This document shows positions 22,090 to 35,069 of a stretch of DNA of 64,000 nucleotides, piece by piece (the stretch's first letter is position 1; every line of letters starts with the position of its first letter). Position numbers and translations under genes: made by a program. The stretch is from positions 41,457-105,456 of the forward strand of contig WELB01000294.1 of assembly GCA_009602725.1 (NCBI GenBank). The letters are read 5' to 3'. The notes beneath the pieces were generated by a model, which saw only the letters and a list, made by a program, of their open reading frames with translations, ran no database searches and was not told the origin of the DNA. The stretch is from Spirogloea muscicola. Taxonomy: Eukaryota; Streptophyta; Zygnematophyceae; Spirogloeales; Spirogloeaceae.

Positions 22090-23225
22090 TGTTTACTCGC
22101 CTGATACACCCTCAGTCTGCTTTTAAAAACTTGCTGTTTGGGGATATGCTCTGACGGGCTACCATGTTTTGCTTTGCTTGCTTAGTGCACGGGCCTTGTT
22201 CAGCAACCTGTGGTAGTATTGTTTCAGCGGAATTGTCTTATACCCGCCACTGACTTGATCTCTCAGTGTGTCAATGTCAAAGCGTGGAGTCGCCTAACTC
22301 AAGAGCGCCACCTAGTCCTCCTCTGCTGGCTGTTCAACCTGTTAAGGTCGACGCAGTGGTTTGATAAGCTGTCGGGGCTCCAAGTTGCCATCCCTGGATC
22401 GTCCGACTGCGACAGCCTACTGTATTTATCTGAGTGTTGGAAAGACCAAGAAGGCAGTAAGCCGTCTGTTCTGGTGGCCGGGTTGTTCGGCCCAAAAACA
22501 CTATTTTGTGCGAAATTGTGCTACATGCCAGCGTGGCAAGGCTAGCTCTGAGAAGCTTGCCGGCTTACTCAAGCCTTTGGAGATTCCTCCGCAGAATTGG
22601 GCAGATGTGAGTGTTGACTTCGTCACCCACCTGCCCAAGACGTGTAAAGGCTTCGACGCAATCGTCGTCTTTGTGGACCGTCTGAGTAAATGGGTGCATT
22701 TTGCTCCTACGGCCACCTGTGTATCTGCAATGAAATTCGCTAGAGCTTTGTGGACCGAGTAGGAAGACTGCATGGAGCTCCTGCGCGGGTTACTTTGACC
22801 GTGAACCCCGCTGGCCGGGACACATCTGGAAAGATGTATGTAGGCTTGTTGGTAGCAAGCAGTACACGTCCACAGCTTTCCACCCCCAAAGTGACGGTGA
22901 AATTGAGAGGATGACTCGAATGTTGGAGGACATGCTACGGCATACTGTGAACCCTAGTCAGTGTGACCGGGATGAGGTACCTCACTCCAGCAGAGTTTGC
23001 TGTTTACAATGCCTGGCATAAGTCCACCAGGCCACACCCTTCTCCTCAATTATGGTCGGCATTTCTTGGCCATTGCCCAGCAGTGGCAAAAGGCGTGTGC
23101 TGACCAACATCGAAGTGATGTGTCTTTCGACGTAGGTGTGCAAGTACTACTGCCTGCGTACACGGCACCTTCCCTTGCGGGCAGTGGGTACATGCAAGCT
23201 GTTACCCAAACGGGTTGGACCATTC
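22090..23225 (+). mobile_element. Ty3/gypsy leader and integrase fragment
   Basis: A leader/gag-start segment (22090-22395) is the inverted copy of 26721-27030. It is followed directly by integrase zinc-finger and core sequence (CATCQRGKASSEKL; SVDFVTHLPKTCKGFDAIVV) and an integrase C-terminal part ending at the next LTR. It is a composite, broken relic. Confidence 0.7.
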
Positions 23226-24120
23226 TGTGACATCTCTGCTCTAATCACACAGTTAAAGTCAGGATGTCCTGGTTTGGATTCGAGCAAAGGGTGTTTTGGA
23301 GACAACCCTCATACAGGAGAACGCCAACGCACATACGCGCACAGAGCGCAGCGGAAGTCTTACCCTGAGGCACCGCCCTAGAGCACCGCCCTAGAGCGGT
23401 GACTCTACCAATAGACTTACAGAGAGCCGGCAGGGCCCGCAGCGATGAGCTGCGGCGACGGGCTGGCAGCAACCGGCGGCAGCAGAGCTGTGGCGGCGGC
23501 GGCAGCAGCAGGCAGCAGCGGGGCTGGCTAGGCAGCAACAGGGCTGTGTCTCTCTCGGGCGTTGGTCGACTCCGGAGTCTGACCAAGGCCCACTACTTAT
23601 AGCGGTTCTTCTGCCACCCCTCCCCTGAGGGTGTGACGAGGGTCGCCCCCAAGGCCCTCCCTTGGAGGGGCGGGCCTGACAAGGGGACACGACAAATACA
23701 ACAGGCTGGCACACCAGTGGCCTTTAGCACGAGTCCAAGGGACTAGCGCCAAGAGGCCGGCGCGCGAGTCCAAGGGACTGGCGCGCTGGACAGTGACTAG
23801 CGCCAAGAGGTGGCGCGCCAGGCCAATAGCCTGGCTCACGGGGTCAAGGGACTGAGGCCATGCAGCCATGAGGACTGGAGAGCTGGTCAATCCGGTTGGC
23901 CCGCGGGGCGCCGGCCTGAGGGAGAGCTGACCGACCCGGCCGGCCTGCAGGGCGTGAGCCCGAGGCGTGCCGACAGCAGCCCGGGACCCTCGAACCGTAC
24001 TTAGCTACACGGAGTGCAGCCAAGCTACCCGCACCGTTTGGGACTCCAAACGGTAGATACGTTACGCTCATGTAAGGTTATCGCGCGCCGTTGGCACCTT
24101 CAAACGGCGGAAACGTTACA
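23226..24120 (-). mobile_element. LTR-I copy, full length, minus orientation
   Basis: Complement of a whole LTR-I, from TGTAACGTTT (24120) to GATGTCACA (23226). The five bases on either side do not match, so no target-site duplication survives. It lies tail-on against the plus-oriented LTR at 24128. Confidence 0.85.
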
Positions 24121-24127
24121 ACTGGGA

Positions 24128-25247
24128 CGCGATAAGCTTACATGAACGTAGCGTATCTACCGTTTAGAGTCCCAAATGGTGCGGGTAGCTTGGCTGCACT
24201 CCGTGTAGCTAAGTACGATTCGAGGGTCCCGGGCTCCGTGTCCCGTTCGCAAGCCTCGGGCTCACGCCCTGCGGGCTGGCCGGGTGGGTCAGCTCTCCCT
24301 CAGGCCAGCGCCCTGCGGGCTGGCCGTATTGGCCAGCTCTCTCGGCCTCATGGCCGCATGGCCTCGGTCCTGTGTCCTCATAGCCTCAGTCCCTTAGCCC
24401 CGTGAGCCAGGCTATTGGCCTGGCGCGCCACCTCCTTGGCGCTAGTCACTGTGCAGCGCGCCAGTTCCTTAGACTCGTGCGCCGGCCTCTTGGCCCAAGT
24501 CCCATGGACTCGTGCTGCAGGGCTGTGGCCCTGTGTGCCAGCCTCTTGTATTCATCGTGTCCCCTTGTCAGGCCCGCCGCTCCGAGGGAGGGCCCTGGGG
24601 CGACCCTCGTCACACCCTCAGGGGAGGGTGGCAGGAGAACTACAATAAGTAGTAGGCCTTGGTTAGACTCCTCAGTCGGACTAACGCCCGACAGAGACAC
24701 AGCCCTGCTGCTGCCTAGCCACCCCCGCTGCTGCCGCCGCCGCCACAGCTTTGCTGCTGCCGCCTGCTGCCAGCCCGTCGCCGCAGCTCATCGCTGCGGG
24801 CCCTGCCGGCTCTCCGTAAGTCTTATGGTAGAGTCACCGCCCTAGGGCGGGTGCCTCAGGGTAAGCTTCCGCTGCGCTCTGTGCGCGTATGTGCGTTGGC
24901 GTTCTCCTGTATGAGGGTTGTCTCCAAAAACACCTTATGCTCGAATCCAAACCAGGACACCCTGACTCTACCTGTGTGATTAGATGCAGAGATGTTCACA
25001 TTGGTATCAGAGGTGTTCTTGCATCTAGCCAGTAAAGTATACGGTTGTGTTATACTGCAGACAGTGCATCGATCCCTCCTGTATTCTGGATTAAAATTTA
25101 TCATTCGAGTAAAATTTTCCTGGAGTAGACGTGGAGCTGTCATCGGCAAAGTGGCACGTGTGCCACCCTCTCGCCTTCGACATCCACGTACGGGGACCTC
25201 AAGATGCTAAGCGGCTCTCCGTCCCGGCAACAAACTAGCGTGCCAGG
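24128..25247 (+). mobile_element. LTR-I copy with primer site and leader
   Basis: An LTR-I lacking its first ~35 bases runs to about 24996. It is followed by TTGGTATCAGAGGTGTTC, complementary to the 3' end of initiator-Met tRNA, then by the LTR-I leader up to 25247. The leader resumes at 26522 after an inserted element. This is the 5' end of an LTR-I element whose body is otherwise lost. Confidence 0.8.
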
Positions 25248-26517
25248 TGTCGTGCCTGCCGTATAGCGCTCACAATATGTCGAAGTACCCCGCCTTCAGG
25301 CCAACTCTGCTTGGCTATCAGCAGCCTGCCCTGCATGGCCTCACTACCTGATGAGCAGACCTGCAAAGAATGTGGCAGAAGAGTTACCACACGGAGTCTG
25401 TCTTGAATTGAAGGCTGAGCAGATGCAGGAAGTGCTGGATAGGGTCTGCCAGCAAACGCTCCCGCTGGGCCGGCGTCCCCGCCCCCAGGGCCCCCTCCAC
25501 CGCAGCGGCCGGCAGACCCGCAATGAGCTCCTCTGCCGCAGCACCATAATCCTCACCGCTGGCTGGTCTTCCGCCAGCCAGCACCTCCTCCTTGGCGGCC
25601 AGAATCTCCTTCATGACCGAACGGTAGTACCATAGCGCGGGCTTGTCCAAGAAATCCGGCAGAATCTTGAAACCCACCTACCGCGTGAAGCGGTGGTTGA
25701 GTTCCATCCTTGCCATAGACGCTTCGACCTTCATCTCCAGTTCCAAGAGCGAGATCCCATCCGCCCTCCCGGTGTACTTCCTCCCCGGTCTCACAGCCGT
25801 CTCCTCCATGCTGTCGTTGGACGATGCGCTGCCCTCGTTGTCGCTGGCCGCAGCACCGTCCTTCGACAACTCCGGCGGCAGATCTGACTCGTCCCACTGC
25901 CAATCCGCAGGCAATAGCGAAGTGCGCGCCGCTCCTGGTGGGCATCCAGATCCCAACCCCGGTAACCCGATGCGCCGCTCCCGCTGCCGCCGCGTCGCTC
26001 GCCCTCCGCAGATCTAGATCTAGATCTGGAACTGGATCTCTATCTCTCCGCAAGTAAATACTCGCACCTCGCCTCTCTCTCTCGCTTGTGTCGTCACCCC
26101 CGCCGGGGGATCTCTCGCCGCTTCGGCCCTCTGACTAACCTGGCCCGGAGCTTCAACCTGTGCTGCGCCAAACCCTGCCAACCCTTGCCGGCGGCTGCGG
26201 CGGCGCGCTAGATTCTTTCTCCACTGAGGGACTTGCAGAGAGATAGCCTCTCTCCGCCGTCCGATCTCTTAAGAACCCACTCCGCGAGAGGGGGTCAAGG
26301 CAGTAGGTACAGGGACTTGAAACTCGGCGCCCCGGGGCTCTCCAGCCCGCCCACACGGGTTGCGCCGTACTCAGCGAGTCACCCCATGGGTTACCCCCGC
26401 TGAGGTTCCCTATACCACCTTCCTACCTGAGATATCTAACCAGGGTTAACCCTGGTCGGTTCCGCCCAACCACCCTCTAGCCGACGCTACAACGACGCTC
26501 TGCGCCCGGGCATGACA
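25248..26517 (-). mobile_element. 1.27 kb inserted element with gag-like ORF, family unknown
   Basis: Inserted into the LTR-I leader. It is bounded by TGTCGTGCC and GGCATGACA (imperfect inverted ends, TG...CA) and by a 4-base duplication CAGG (25244-25247 and 26518-26521). Minus-strand frames between 26050 and 25340 encode a gag-like stretch (ELEMKVEASMARMELNHRFT; FLDKPALWYYRSVMKEIL; HFLHLLSLQFKTDSVW). No direct LTRs, protease or polymerase were found. It may be a non-autonomous retroelement carrying only a gag-like gene. Confidence 0.5.
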
Positions 26518-26521
26518 CAGG

Positions 26522-27096
26522 TTAGCACTTACCAGCGTAAACCACCTGTTTTTGGCGCTTTGCCGGCCAGCACGGCATGGAAGTGAACCCGGTCGCCGGT
26601 GGGCGGCAAAGTCTGACCGTCTGCCAGGAATTGGTTGGTTCGTCCACTCCTGGTCCCTCCGTCTTGCTGCTCGTACAGTTTGTGGTTTGGAGGTATAACG
26701 CATGTGCTGGCTTGATTCCTTGGAGTCGGACCATCCAGGGATGGCGTTGGAGCGCCGACAGTGCATCAGACCACTTTCTCGACCTCAGCAGGTTGAATCG
26801 CCGGCAGAGGGGGACCAGGTGGCGCACTTGAGTTAATCAAATCAATGCCTTTCAACCAACACAGTAAGTAGGTGATCAAGTCAGTGGCGGGTACAAGACA
26901 CACTCTGTTGAGACAGTGCTACCCGGGTGGTTCTGAGCAAGGCCGGTGCACCAGGCAAGCAAAGCAATCATGGTAGCAGCCAGTACCTTACCCCCAAATA
27001 GCGAAGCTGTAAAAGCTGACTGAGGGAGAGTTACATGTACAGCGATTAAAAATAAAAATACTGGGGGGTTCGGGCGGGCAAAGGTGACTCCTCCTG
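26522..27096. mobile_element. Retroelement leader pieces in opposite orientations
   Basis: 26522-26720 continues the LTR-I leader (compare 29715-29905). 26721-27030 is the minus-strand copy of the leader/gag-start segment seen at 22090-22395. No intact coding part. Confidence 0.65.
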
Positions 27097-27308
27097 TAAC
27101 GTTCCCCCCGTTTGGGCGTGTCAACGGTGCCAATAGACTTACATGATCGTATCGTATTCACCGTTTGTATGTTTAAACGGTACGGGTAAATTGGCTGCAC
27201 TCCGTGTAGCTAAGAACGGTCGAGGCCCCGTTTTGTACCGCACGTGCACGCGGCCTCGCCCGTGTGTTGTCCGGGAGGCGCTGCTTCGCTCGCGCGCGGC
27301 ATCGTCTG
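27097..27308 (+). mobile_element. Divergent LTR-I-like fragment
   Basis: Starts TGTAACGTTCCCCCCGTTTG and follows the LTR-I plan (ACATGATCGTATCGTATTCA; TTGGCTGCACTCCGTGTAGC) at low identity. It ends at a CGCTGCTTCGCTCGCGCGCG unit. It belongs to a sister LTR subfamily, also seen at 59031-59400. Confidence 0.65.
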
Positions 27309-27492
27309 TGTAGTGAACCAGCCGTCTGGTAAAGCCACATGGCTCTGTTGGCATTACATGACCAACCATTTGGGACAAGTGGCCCGCCAGGTGGCGGGCT
27401 GGCTTGCCTGGCAGGTGCCCCGCCCAGAGGCGGGCCCCGCCCGTCCTAAAATACCCTCGCCAGGATCCACCCGTTCAAGGGAGGACCTTTGG

Positions 27493-28040
27493 TGTAATGA
27501 ACCAGCCGTTTGATTAAGCCACATGGCTCTGTTTGCATTACATGACCGGCTCTTTGGGACAAGTGGGCCCGCCAGGTGGCGGGCTGGCCAGCCGGGCAAG
27601 TGGCCCGCCCAGAGACGGGTCCAGCCCGTCCAGAAGTACTCCTCGCTAGGATCCGCCCGTTCAAGGGAGGATCTTTGGCCCGCCGTCTGGCAGGCCATGG
27701 GGCGACCCGCTCACACCCCTGGAGGGGGGGGGTGGCACAGGAGAGCACGAAGAGCCTTGGGGCTGAGGCTCGGGAGGAAGTTCGGACCGGTGAAGCCCAG
27801 GAGCAGCCTTGCCGCTGCTTGCCACCGCAGCCGCCGCCGCACCTTGCTGCGGGGCCTGCTGCGCCGGCCTGCGCCCAGGAGGTGGAGTCGCCGCCGGACG
27901 GCGGCGCCACGGGGCCTGTCTTCCGTTGCGCCTATGCGCTAGTGCTTTGCCTGTGTAGTGGGTTGGTCCCTAAACCCCTACAGCCGAACTCAAGAAGGAC
28001 TGCTTACCCTAACTGCGTGTGTAGGGCGAGGTTCCTTACA
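27493..28040 (+). mobile_element. Solo LTR-II nested in an LTR-II
   Basis: A 548-bp LTR-II from TGTAATGAACC to GTTCCTTACA, flanked by the 5-base duplication TTTGG (27488-27492 and 28041-28045). It splits the 5' LTR of the element starting at 27309. No internal region is present, so it is the product of LTR-LTR recombination. Confidence 0.9.
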
Positions 28041-28584
28041 TTTGGCCTGCTGCAAGGCGGGCCATGGAGCGACCCGCTCACACCCCTGGAGGGGGGGTGG
28101 CACGCGGGAGCACGAGGAGCTTGGGGCTGAGGCTCAGAAGGAGTTCGAGGAGCCCGGGAAGCCTGCCGCTGCTCGCCGCCGCAGCCACCGCTGCACTCCG
28201 CTGCGGGGCCTGCTGCGCCGGCCTGCACCCAGGAGGTGGAGTCGCCTCCGGACGGCGGTGCCACAGGGCCTGCCTGTCTTCCGCTGCGCTGATGCGCTAG
28301 TGATTTCCTGTGTATTGGGTTAGTCCCTAAACCCCCTACAGCCGAACTCAACGAGGACCCCTCATAACTGCGTGTGTAAGGCGAGGTTCTCTACAATTTG
28401 GTATCAGAGGCGGTCTTTCATCGTGCTTATGACTTATTGTGCTCGCCGCTGATGATGCAAGGGTCTCCCTCCTGTGCTGGCCTGACCTTTTTCTGTTAAT
28501 GGTAAAGTACCTTGCCAAACGTTGGTCCGTGAAGCAGCTCAGCGGAAGCGCCGGGTGCGGCGTCATCTTTGCGCAGTGAGCCAG

Positions 28585-29473
28585 TGTAACGTTTCCGCCG
28601 TTTGAAGGTACCAACGGCGCGCGATAACCTTACATGAGCGTAGCGTATCTACCGTTTGGAGTCCCAAACGGTGCGGGTAGCTTGGCTGCACTCCGTGTAG
28701 CTAAGTACGGTTCGAGGGTCCCGGGCTCCGTACCCTGTCGGCACGCCTCGGGCTCACGCCCTGCAGGCCGGCCGGGTGGGTCAGCTCTCCCTCAGGCCGG
28801 CGCCCCGCGGGCCGACCGGATTGACCAGCTCTCCAGTCCTCATGGCTGCATGGCCTCAGTCCCTTGACCCCGTGAGCCAGGCTATTGGCCGCGCCACCTC
28901 TTGGCGCTAGTCACTGTCCAGCGCGCCAGTCCCTTGGACTCGCGCGCCGGCCTCTTGGCGCTAGTCCCTTGGACTCGTGCTAAAGGCCACTGGCCCTGTG
29001 TGCCAGCCAGTTGTGTTTGTCGTGTCCCCTTGTCAGGCCCGCCCCTCCAAGGGAGGGCCTTGGGAGCGACTCTCGTCACACCCTCAGGGGAGGGGTGGCA
29101 GGAGAACCGCTATAAGTAGTGGGCCTTGGTCAGACTCCGGGGTGGACCAACGCCGGAGAGAGACACAGCCCTGCGGCTGCCTAGCCAGCCCCGCTGCTGC
29201 CTGCTGCTGCCGCCGCCGCCACAGCTCTGCTGCTGCCGGCTGCTGCCAGCCCGTCGCCGCAGCTCATCGCTGCGGGCCCTGCCGGCTCTCTGTAAGTCTA
29301 TTGGTAGAGTCACCGCTCTAGGGCGGTGCCTCAGGGTAAGACTTCCGCTGCGCTCTGTGCGCGTATGTGCGTTGGCGTTCTCCTGTGTGAGGGTTGTCTC
29401 CAAAACACCCTATGCTCGAATCCAAACCAGGACATTCTGACTCTGACTGTGTGATTAGAGCAGAGATGTCACA
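28585..29473 (+). repeat. 5' LTR of the LTR-I element
   Basis: 889 bp, TGTAACGTTT...GATGTCACA. It is followed directly by the tRNA-type primer site at 29474-29486. Confidence 0.93.
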
Positions 29474-32400
29474 TTGGTATCAGAGGTGTTCTTGCATCTG
29501 GCCAGTCAAGTAAAAGGTCGTGTTTTACTGCTGACAGTGCATGGACCCCTCTGTATGCTGGCCTTTTTTTTTCTCCTTCGAGTGAAATTTTCCAGCGTAG
29601 ACGTGGACCTGTGATCGGCGAAGCGGCACGTGTGCCACCCTCTCGCCTTCGACATCCACGTACGGGGCCCTCAAGATGCCAAGTGGCTCTTCGTCCCGGC
29701 AACAAGCTATCGTGTCAGGTCAGCACCGACCAGCGTAAACCACCTGTGTCCGGCGGATTGCCGGCCAGTACGGCACGGAAGTGAACCCGGTCGCCGGTGG
29801 GCGGCAAAGTCTGACCGTATGCCAGGACTTGGTTGGTTCGTCCACTCCTGGTCCCTCCCTCTCGCTGTTCGTACAGCTTTGTGGTTTGGAGGTATGACGC
29901 ATGTGCTGTCTTGATTGCTCGTGGGTCTGGGGCACCAGTCCTTCTGAGTACTTCTTGCCAGTGTGGATCCTCGATATGTCTGCCGCATCTGACTTGATCC
30001 GTCAGTGTGTGGTATCAGGCATGGAGTCGCCGGACTCCAGTACATGCCCTAGTCCTCCTCCACCGGCTGTTCCACCTCTTGAGGTCGAGAATCTTGCCGA
30101 CGATCTAGGGGAGCTCCAGGCGACGGCTCCGGACGTTTTAACCTCCGACGACGCCCGGCGCAGTGCGCGCATTCAGGAGCTCCACGAGGCTGCGGTCCCG
30201 GTGTGTGGGGACCCAGCAGTAGCTTCCTTCTCGGGAGCGCTGTTGGAAGAAGTACAAGCGCTTGTCGCCCGAGTAACCAAGGGCGAAAAGCGTGTCCGAA
30301 AACTCAAGGCCAGACTCCGTGAATCGCAGGTGGGGCGTGCCAAGCCCGCCTCACCGGCCAAGTTCAGTGGACAGTCCTTCCGCGGCGGCCTCAACGCTTG
30401 GCTTGCCGAGATTCTTGCGTGGTTCGTACAATGTGGTACCGGCACACAACACCGTGTCGGGCTCGCAGCCACGTATCTCTCAGGCGATCCCGCCCAGTGG
30501 TGGGAAAGCGTCAAGAAATCCTCCACCCCCGTTGTGTACAATCAGTGGGATTTCTTCGTAAGATCGTTGTCAAGTATGTACGGCGAGGTGCACGCCGAAC
30601 TCAATGCGAGAAACGAACTTGATGTTATTCGCATGAGGAACAACGACTTCGAAGACTATGTGCGGCGCTTCCACATGCTGTTGTCGAAGCTCGACACCAA
30701 GCCCATGGACAACGCTGACCAGTGCCAGCGTTTTAAGGCAGGGCTACCCGAGCACGTGGCCCTCCTTGCCCAATTGGATGCTGTAACCTTCCAGCCAGTG
30801 GACACTCTGGATCGCTTGATTGAGCAAGCGCGCATCACTTTCGCGATGTATCCGCGCAAGCGTCCCCTGGCAGAAGTCGTCGTTCCGGCTGCGCCTTCAT
30901 CTTCGAAGCGTCGCCCCAGTAGTATGCCAAACACCACTGGCAAGCCCTATGTGGGGCCACGGCGCCCAGTCAAGCCCGCGGCCTTTGTCCCCGAGGAGGA
31001 CCGGGCTTGCTACCGGTGTGGCCAGAAGGGCCATCGCATCCGTGATTGCACCCAAGCTCCCAAGCACCCATCATCAGGCAAATCCGCTCCACCCGGCCCC
31101 AAGGGGCAGTGTAAAGGCAAGGGCACACGTGAGTGCCTTTCCTTAAGTACCGTGTGGAGTCCTCAACTGCATGATGTGCGCATGCTGTTTGACCATGTAG
31201 GACATGCTTGTCCGCAGTTTCCTGTACCCGTAGTACGCTCCCTGCATACGCTAATGCAGGCCTTGGTGAAAGGTGGTCCCCTTGTTGTCTGGATTCCCCG
31301 CAACCAAGTGCAATCAGCTGCTCAAATGTATCTGAAGTGGGTGAATCATCATGGGGCTCACGACCCTGTGTTTTTCATCGTCCGATGCAGGCGAGGACTG
31401 AATCCTCCAGCACCACCGGGCCTGTCCATGCTCTGTCGCTACACAGCAAGCCATCCCCACGTATTACCTGGTGCTGCTGGATCACCCAGGAAATTTCTCA
31501 TCTATGTAGTTCGCAAATTCAGTCTTGCTTCGGCAGGTGACGTTGCACTTTGTGCTTCGACTCCAAGTATGCTGTTCACCGGCCTAGCGGCTGGTCAACC
31601 AGCCCAAATCCTGATAGACACAGGTGCTTCGGTATCCTGTGCTAGTAAGACTTTTGTGTGTAACAATGGCTTGCCTGTGCAACCCATTGATGTATTGCAA
31701 GCTACAATGGCCAATGGTCAAAATGTAAAAGTCTTGGGTCTTTGCAAAGTGCCCCTTCGCATCCAAAGTTACAAGACGGTTGTGTCTTGTCAAGTCATCG
31801 ACTTGTCGTCTACCTTTGATGTGATCTTAGGTGACGATTGGCTCTGTGCCACAGCATCCGTGCTTGATTGTAAACAGCGCACTTGTGTGGGCCACTGTGG
31901 TCCTCGTCGTTTTAAATTGCACAACGTCGACAATTCGTATGTACCACCACCCATGCAAGACTCTTCTCTGCGGCTTTCAGCTGTGCGGATGAAGAAGCTT
32001 CTTCGCAAACAACCAGCTTCGGCTGCACATTTGGGTGTTGTGATTGCTGAGTCTCCCCCTGACTCTGCAGTGACCATCGTGGCCTCACGTAGTCCGGCTC
32101 TTGACAAGTTGTTGGCAGAGTATGCGGATGTGTTCCCGGATGCACTTCCAGACGGATTGCCTCCCCATCGAGGCGTGGCTCATACAATTCCATTGGAGCC
32201 TGGCGCTGTGCCGCCGTACCGTCCCATGTATCGACTGAGTCCTCTCGAATTTCGAGAGATAAAATCCCAAGTGACGGATTGCTCCGTAAGGGCCACATTG
32301 AGCCCTCTCAGTCCCCGTATGGTGCAACTATCCTCTTCGTTAAGAAGAAGGACGGTAGTCTCCGGATGTGCATCGATTACCGAGCCCTCAACAAGCTCAC

Positions 32401-35069
32401 TGTCAAGAACCGATACCCGTTGCCTCGTATCGATGATCTCTTCCATCGTCTCGCGGAAGCTAAAGTGTTCAGCTCCCTCGACTTGCAAAGTGGGTATCAT
32501 CAAATTCGTATCACTCCTGAGGACGTTCCGAAATCAGCATTTTGTACGCCTGTCGGACACTTCCAGTTCAAGGTGCTGAGTCTTGGTCTGACCAACGCAC
32601 CTGCCACGTTTCAGGCAGTGATGACGAAAGTCTTTGGCCCCCTTTTGTATGACTTCGTGCTGGTCTATTTGGATGACATACTGGTGTTCAGTAAAACGCC
32701 TGAGGATCACGTACGCCACCTGCGGAAAGTTCTGCAGTTGCTACGTGAAAATCATTTGTGTGCCAAGACCTCCAAGTGTGTATACAAGCAGCCCGATTTA
32801 ACGTACTTAGGGCATGTGGTGGGCAAAGACGGGGTGCGCGTCGACCCCAAAAAGACAGTAGTAGTAAAGGACTGGCCTGTGCCGCGGACTGTGCCGCAGT
32901 TGCGTTCCTTTTTGGGATTCGCAAACTATTTCCGAAAATACCTTCAAGGATATGGAAGCATGGCATCTCCTCTTACGAAGCTCACTCGTAAGGACGTACC
33001 ATGGGGGTGGACGTCCGAATGCCAGAAGGCGTTTGAGGATATAAAACGGGTCCTGGTATCACCACCCGTTTTGGCTTTGCCTCGAGAAGGCGTGCCGTAT
33101 GAAGTCGTATGTGACGCCTCTTTGATCGGCATTGGTGCCGTTCTCCTGCAGGAGGGTCATCCCGTAGCATTCGAAAGTCGCCTGCTCAGTCCTGCAGAGC
33201 GAAATTATACTACGGGTGAGCAGGAGCTCCTTGCTGTTGTGCACGCCCTCCGTGTGGGGCGATGCTATCTCGAGGGTGTCGAATTACGGTCGTAACGGAT
33301 CATTGCCCGTTGACCTACTTTCACACACAGCAGCAATTGAGCAGGCATCAAGCTCGGTGGGCTGAGAGCATGGCACAATTCCAATTCCAGTGGTTGTACC
33401 GCCCTGGACGTATCAATGTGGCGGACCCGGTGAGCCGCAACATTGTAGGGGCTGCTGTGGCGCCTGTCTTGTGTGCCACAAGGGTTCAGACTGCAGACGT
33501 GCGGCCTACCCGTGGGGCCGCAGCGCAGAGCACCACCAACCACTCTGAGCTGTATGTGCGTATTCGTGATGGGTATGGCACAGACCCTTGGTTTGCATCT
33601 GCAACCAAACCACGCACAGTAGTACATGACCAAGGCTTCTGGTGGCGAGGTGACGCCATTGTGGTGCCCAACTGCAATGCCTTGCGCACTAGTATCATGC
33701 AAGAGATGCATGAGCCTCCGTACAGTGGTCATTTGGGTATGGGAAAGACAAAGAAAGCTATCCAGCTTCTCTTTTGGTGGCCGCGCTTGTCAAGTCACGT
33801 AAAGTCTTTCGTGAAGACTTGTGCCACCTGCCAGCGTAGTAAGGCACGCTCTCACAAGCCTGCCGGGTTGCTCCAACCTTTTGGCTATTCCACCACGAAA
33901 CTGGTCTGATGTCAGTGTGGATGTCATCTCCCAGTTGCCCAAGACGCGCAACGGCTATGACGCCATTGTCGTGTTTGTTGATCGTTTGAGTAAAATGGTG
34001 CACTTTGTACCTACGACCACAACGGTTTCCGCTACGGAATTCGCTGGCATATTTGTGGACCGCGTATGGAAACTGCACGGAGTACCCGAGCGCATCGTGT
34101 CTGACCGCGATCCTCGCTTCACGGGTCACTTCTGGAAAGAAGTGTGCAGGCTTCTCGGCACGAAGCAATCCATGTCCACGGCTTTCCATCCCCAGACGGA
34201 CGGTCAGACCGAACGGATGAATCGGGTTTTGGAGACATGCTCAGGCACTTCGTAAACACCAGTCAATCGGACTGGGATGTGTATCTTGCTCCAGCGGAAT
34301 ATGCTGTGAACAATGCCTTTCATGACTCTTCCAAAAACACACCCTTCTTCCTGAATTATGGTCAGCATCCCCGATCACCTTTGCAGGTGGGGAGGCCGGA
34401 GCGCGTTCCGGCCGCTGTAAGCTTTACCGGTACTCTCCTGGAAGCTCAGCAGAGGGCTAAGCAATTCTTGATAATTGCTCAGAACCGGCAAAAGCAGTAT
34501 GCTGATCGCCGTCGCAGGCATGTGTCCTTCGACGTCGGTGCCCAAGTGCTCTTGAGCACTAAGCACTTAGTCTTGCGGGCTGTTGGTATGCCTAAGTTGC
34601 TACCAAAGTGGGTTGGACCTTTCCGTGTCATGCGCCTTGTCGGCAAGGTCGCATATGAAATTGATACACCGGTACATTGGAAAATTCACAACGTTGTCCA
34701 TGTGTCTCAACTCGAGCCATACCAAACGGATGGCCGTGTCCAACCGCCCCCACCTCCCCTCGTCGTTGATGGCGCGGAGGAGTTTCAAGTGAAGGAGATC
34801 TTGTCACACCGGGACACTCTCCGTGGGCGTCGTAAGTCCCGTGAGTACCTCATCAAGTGGCTCGGCTTTGGGCCTGAGCACAATACCTGGGAACCAGCGG
34901 CCAATCTTGCCAATTGCCCTTCCCGCGTCCAGAAGTATTTGACAGGAGGCCAAGCCTCTTCTCTCCGTCTTCCAAAACCTTCCCGCCGGGAAGGCAGGGC
35001 TTAACACCCTGGGTATCTGTCGTACTCCCTTCTTGTTCCCGAGGACGTGAACATCTAAGTGGGGAGGTA

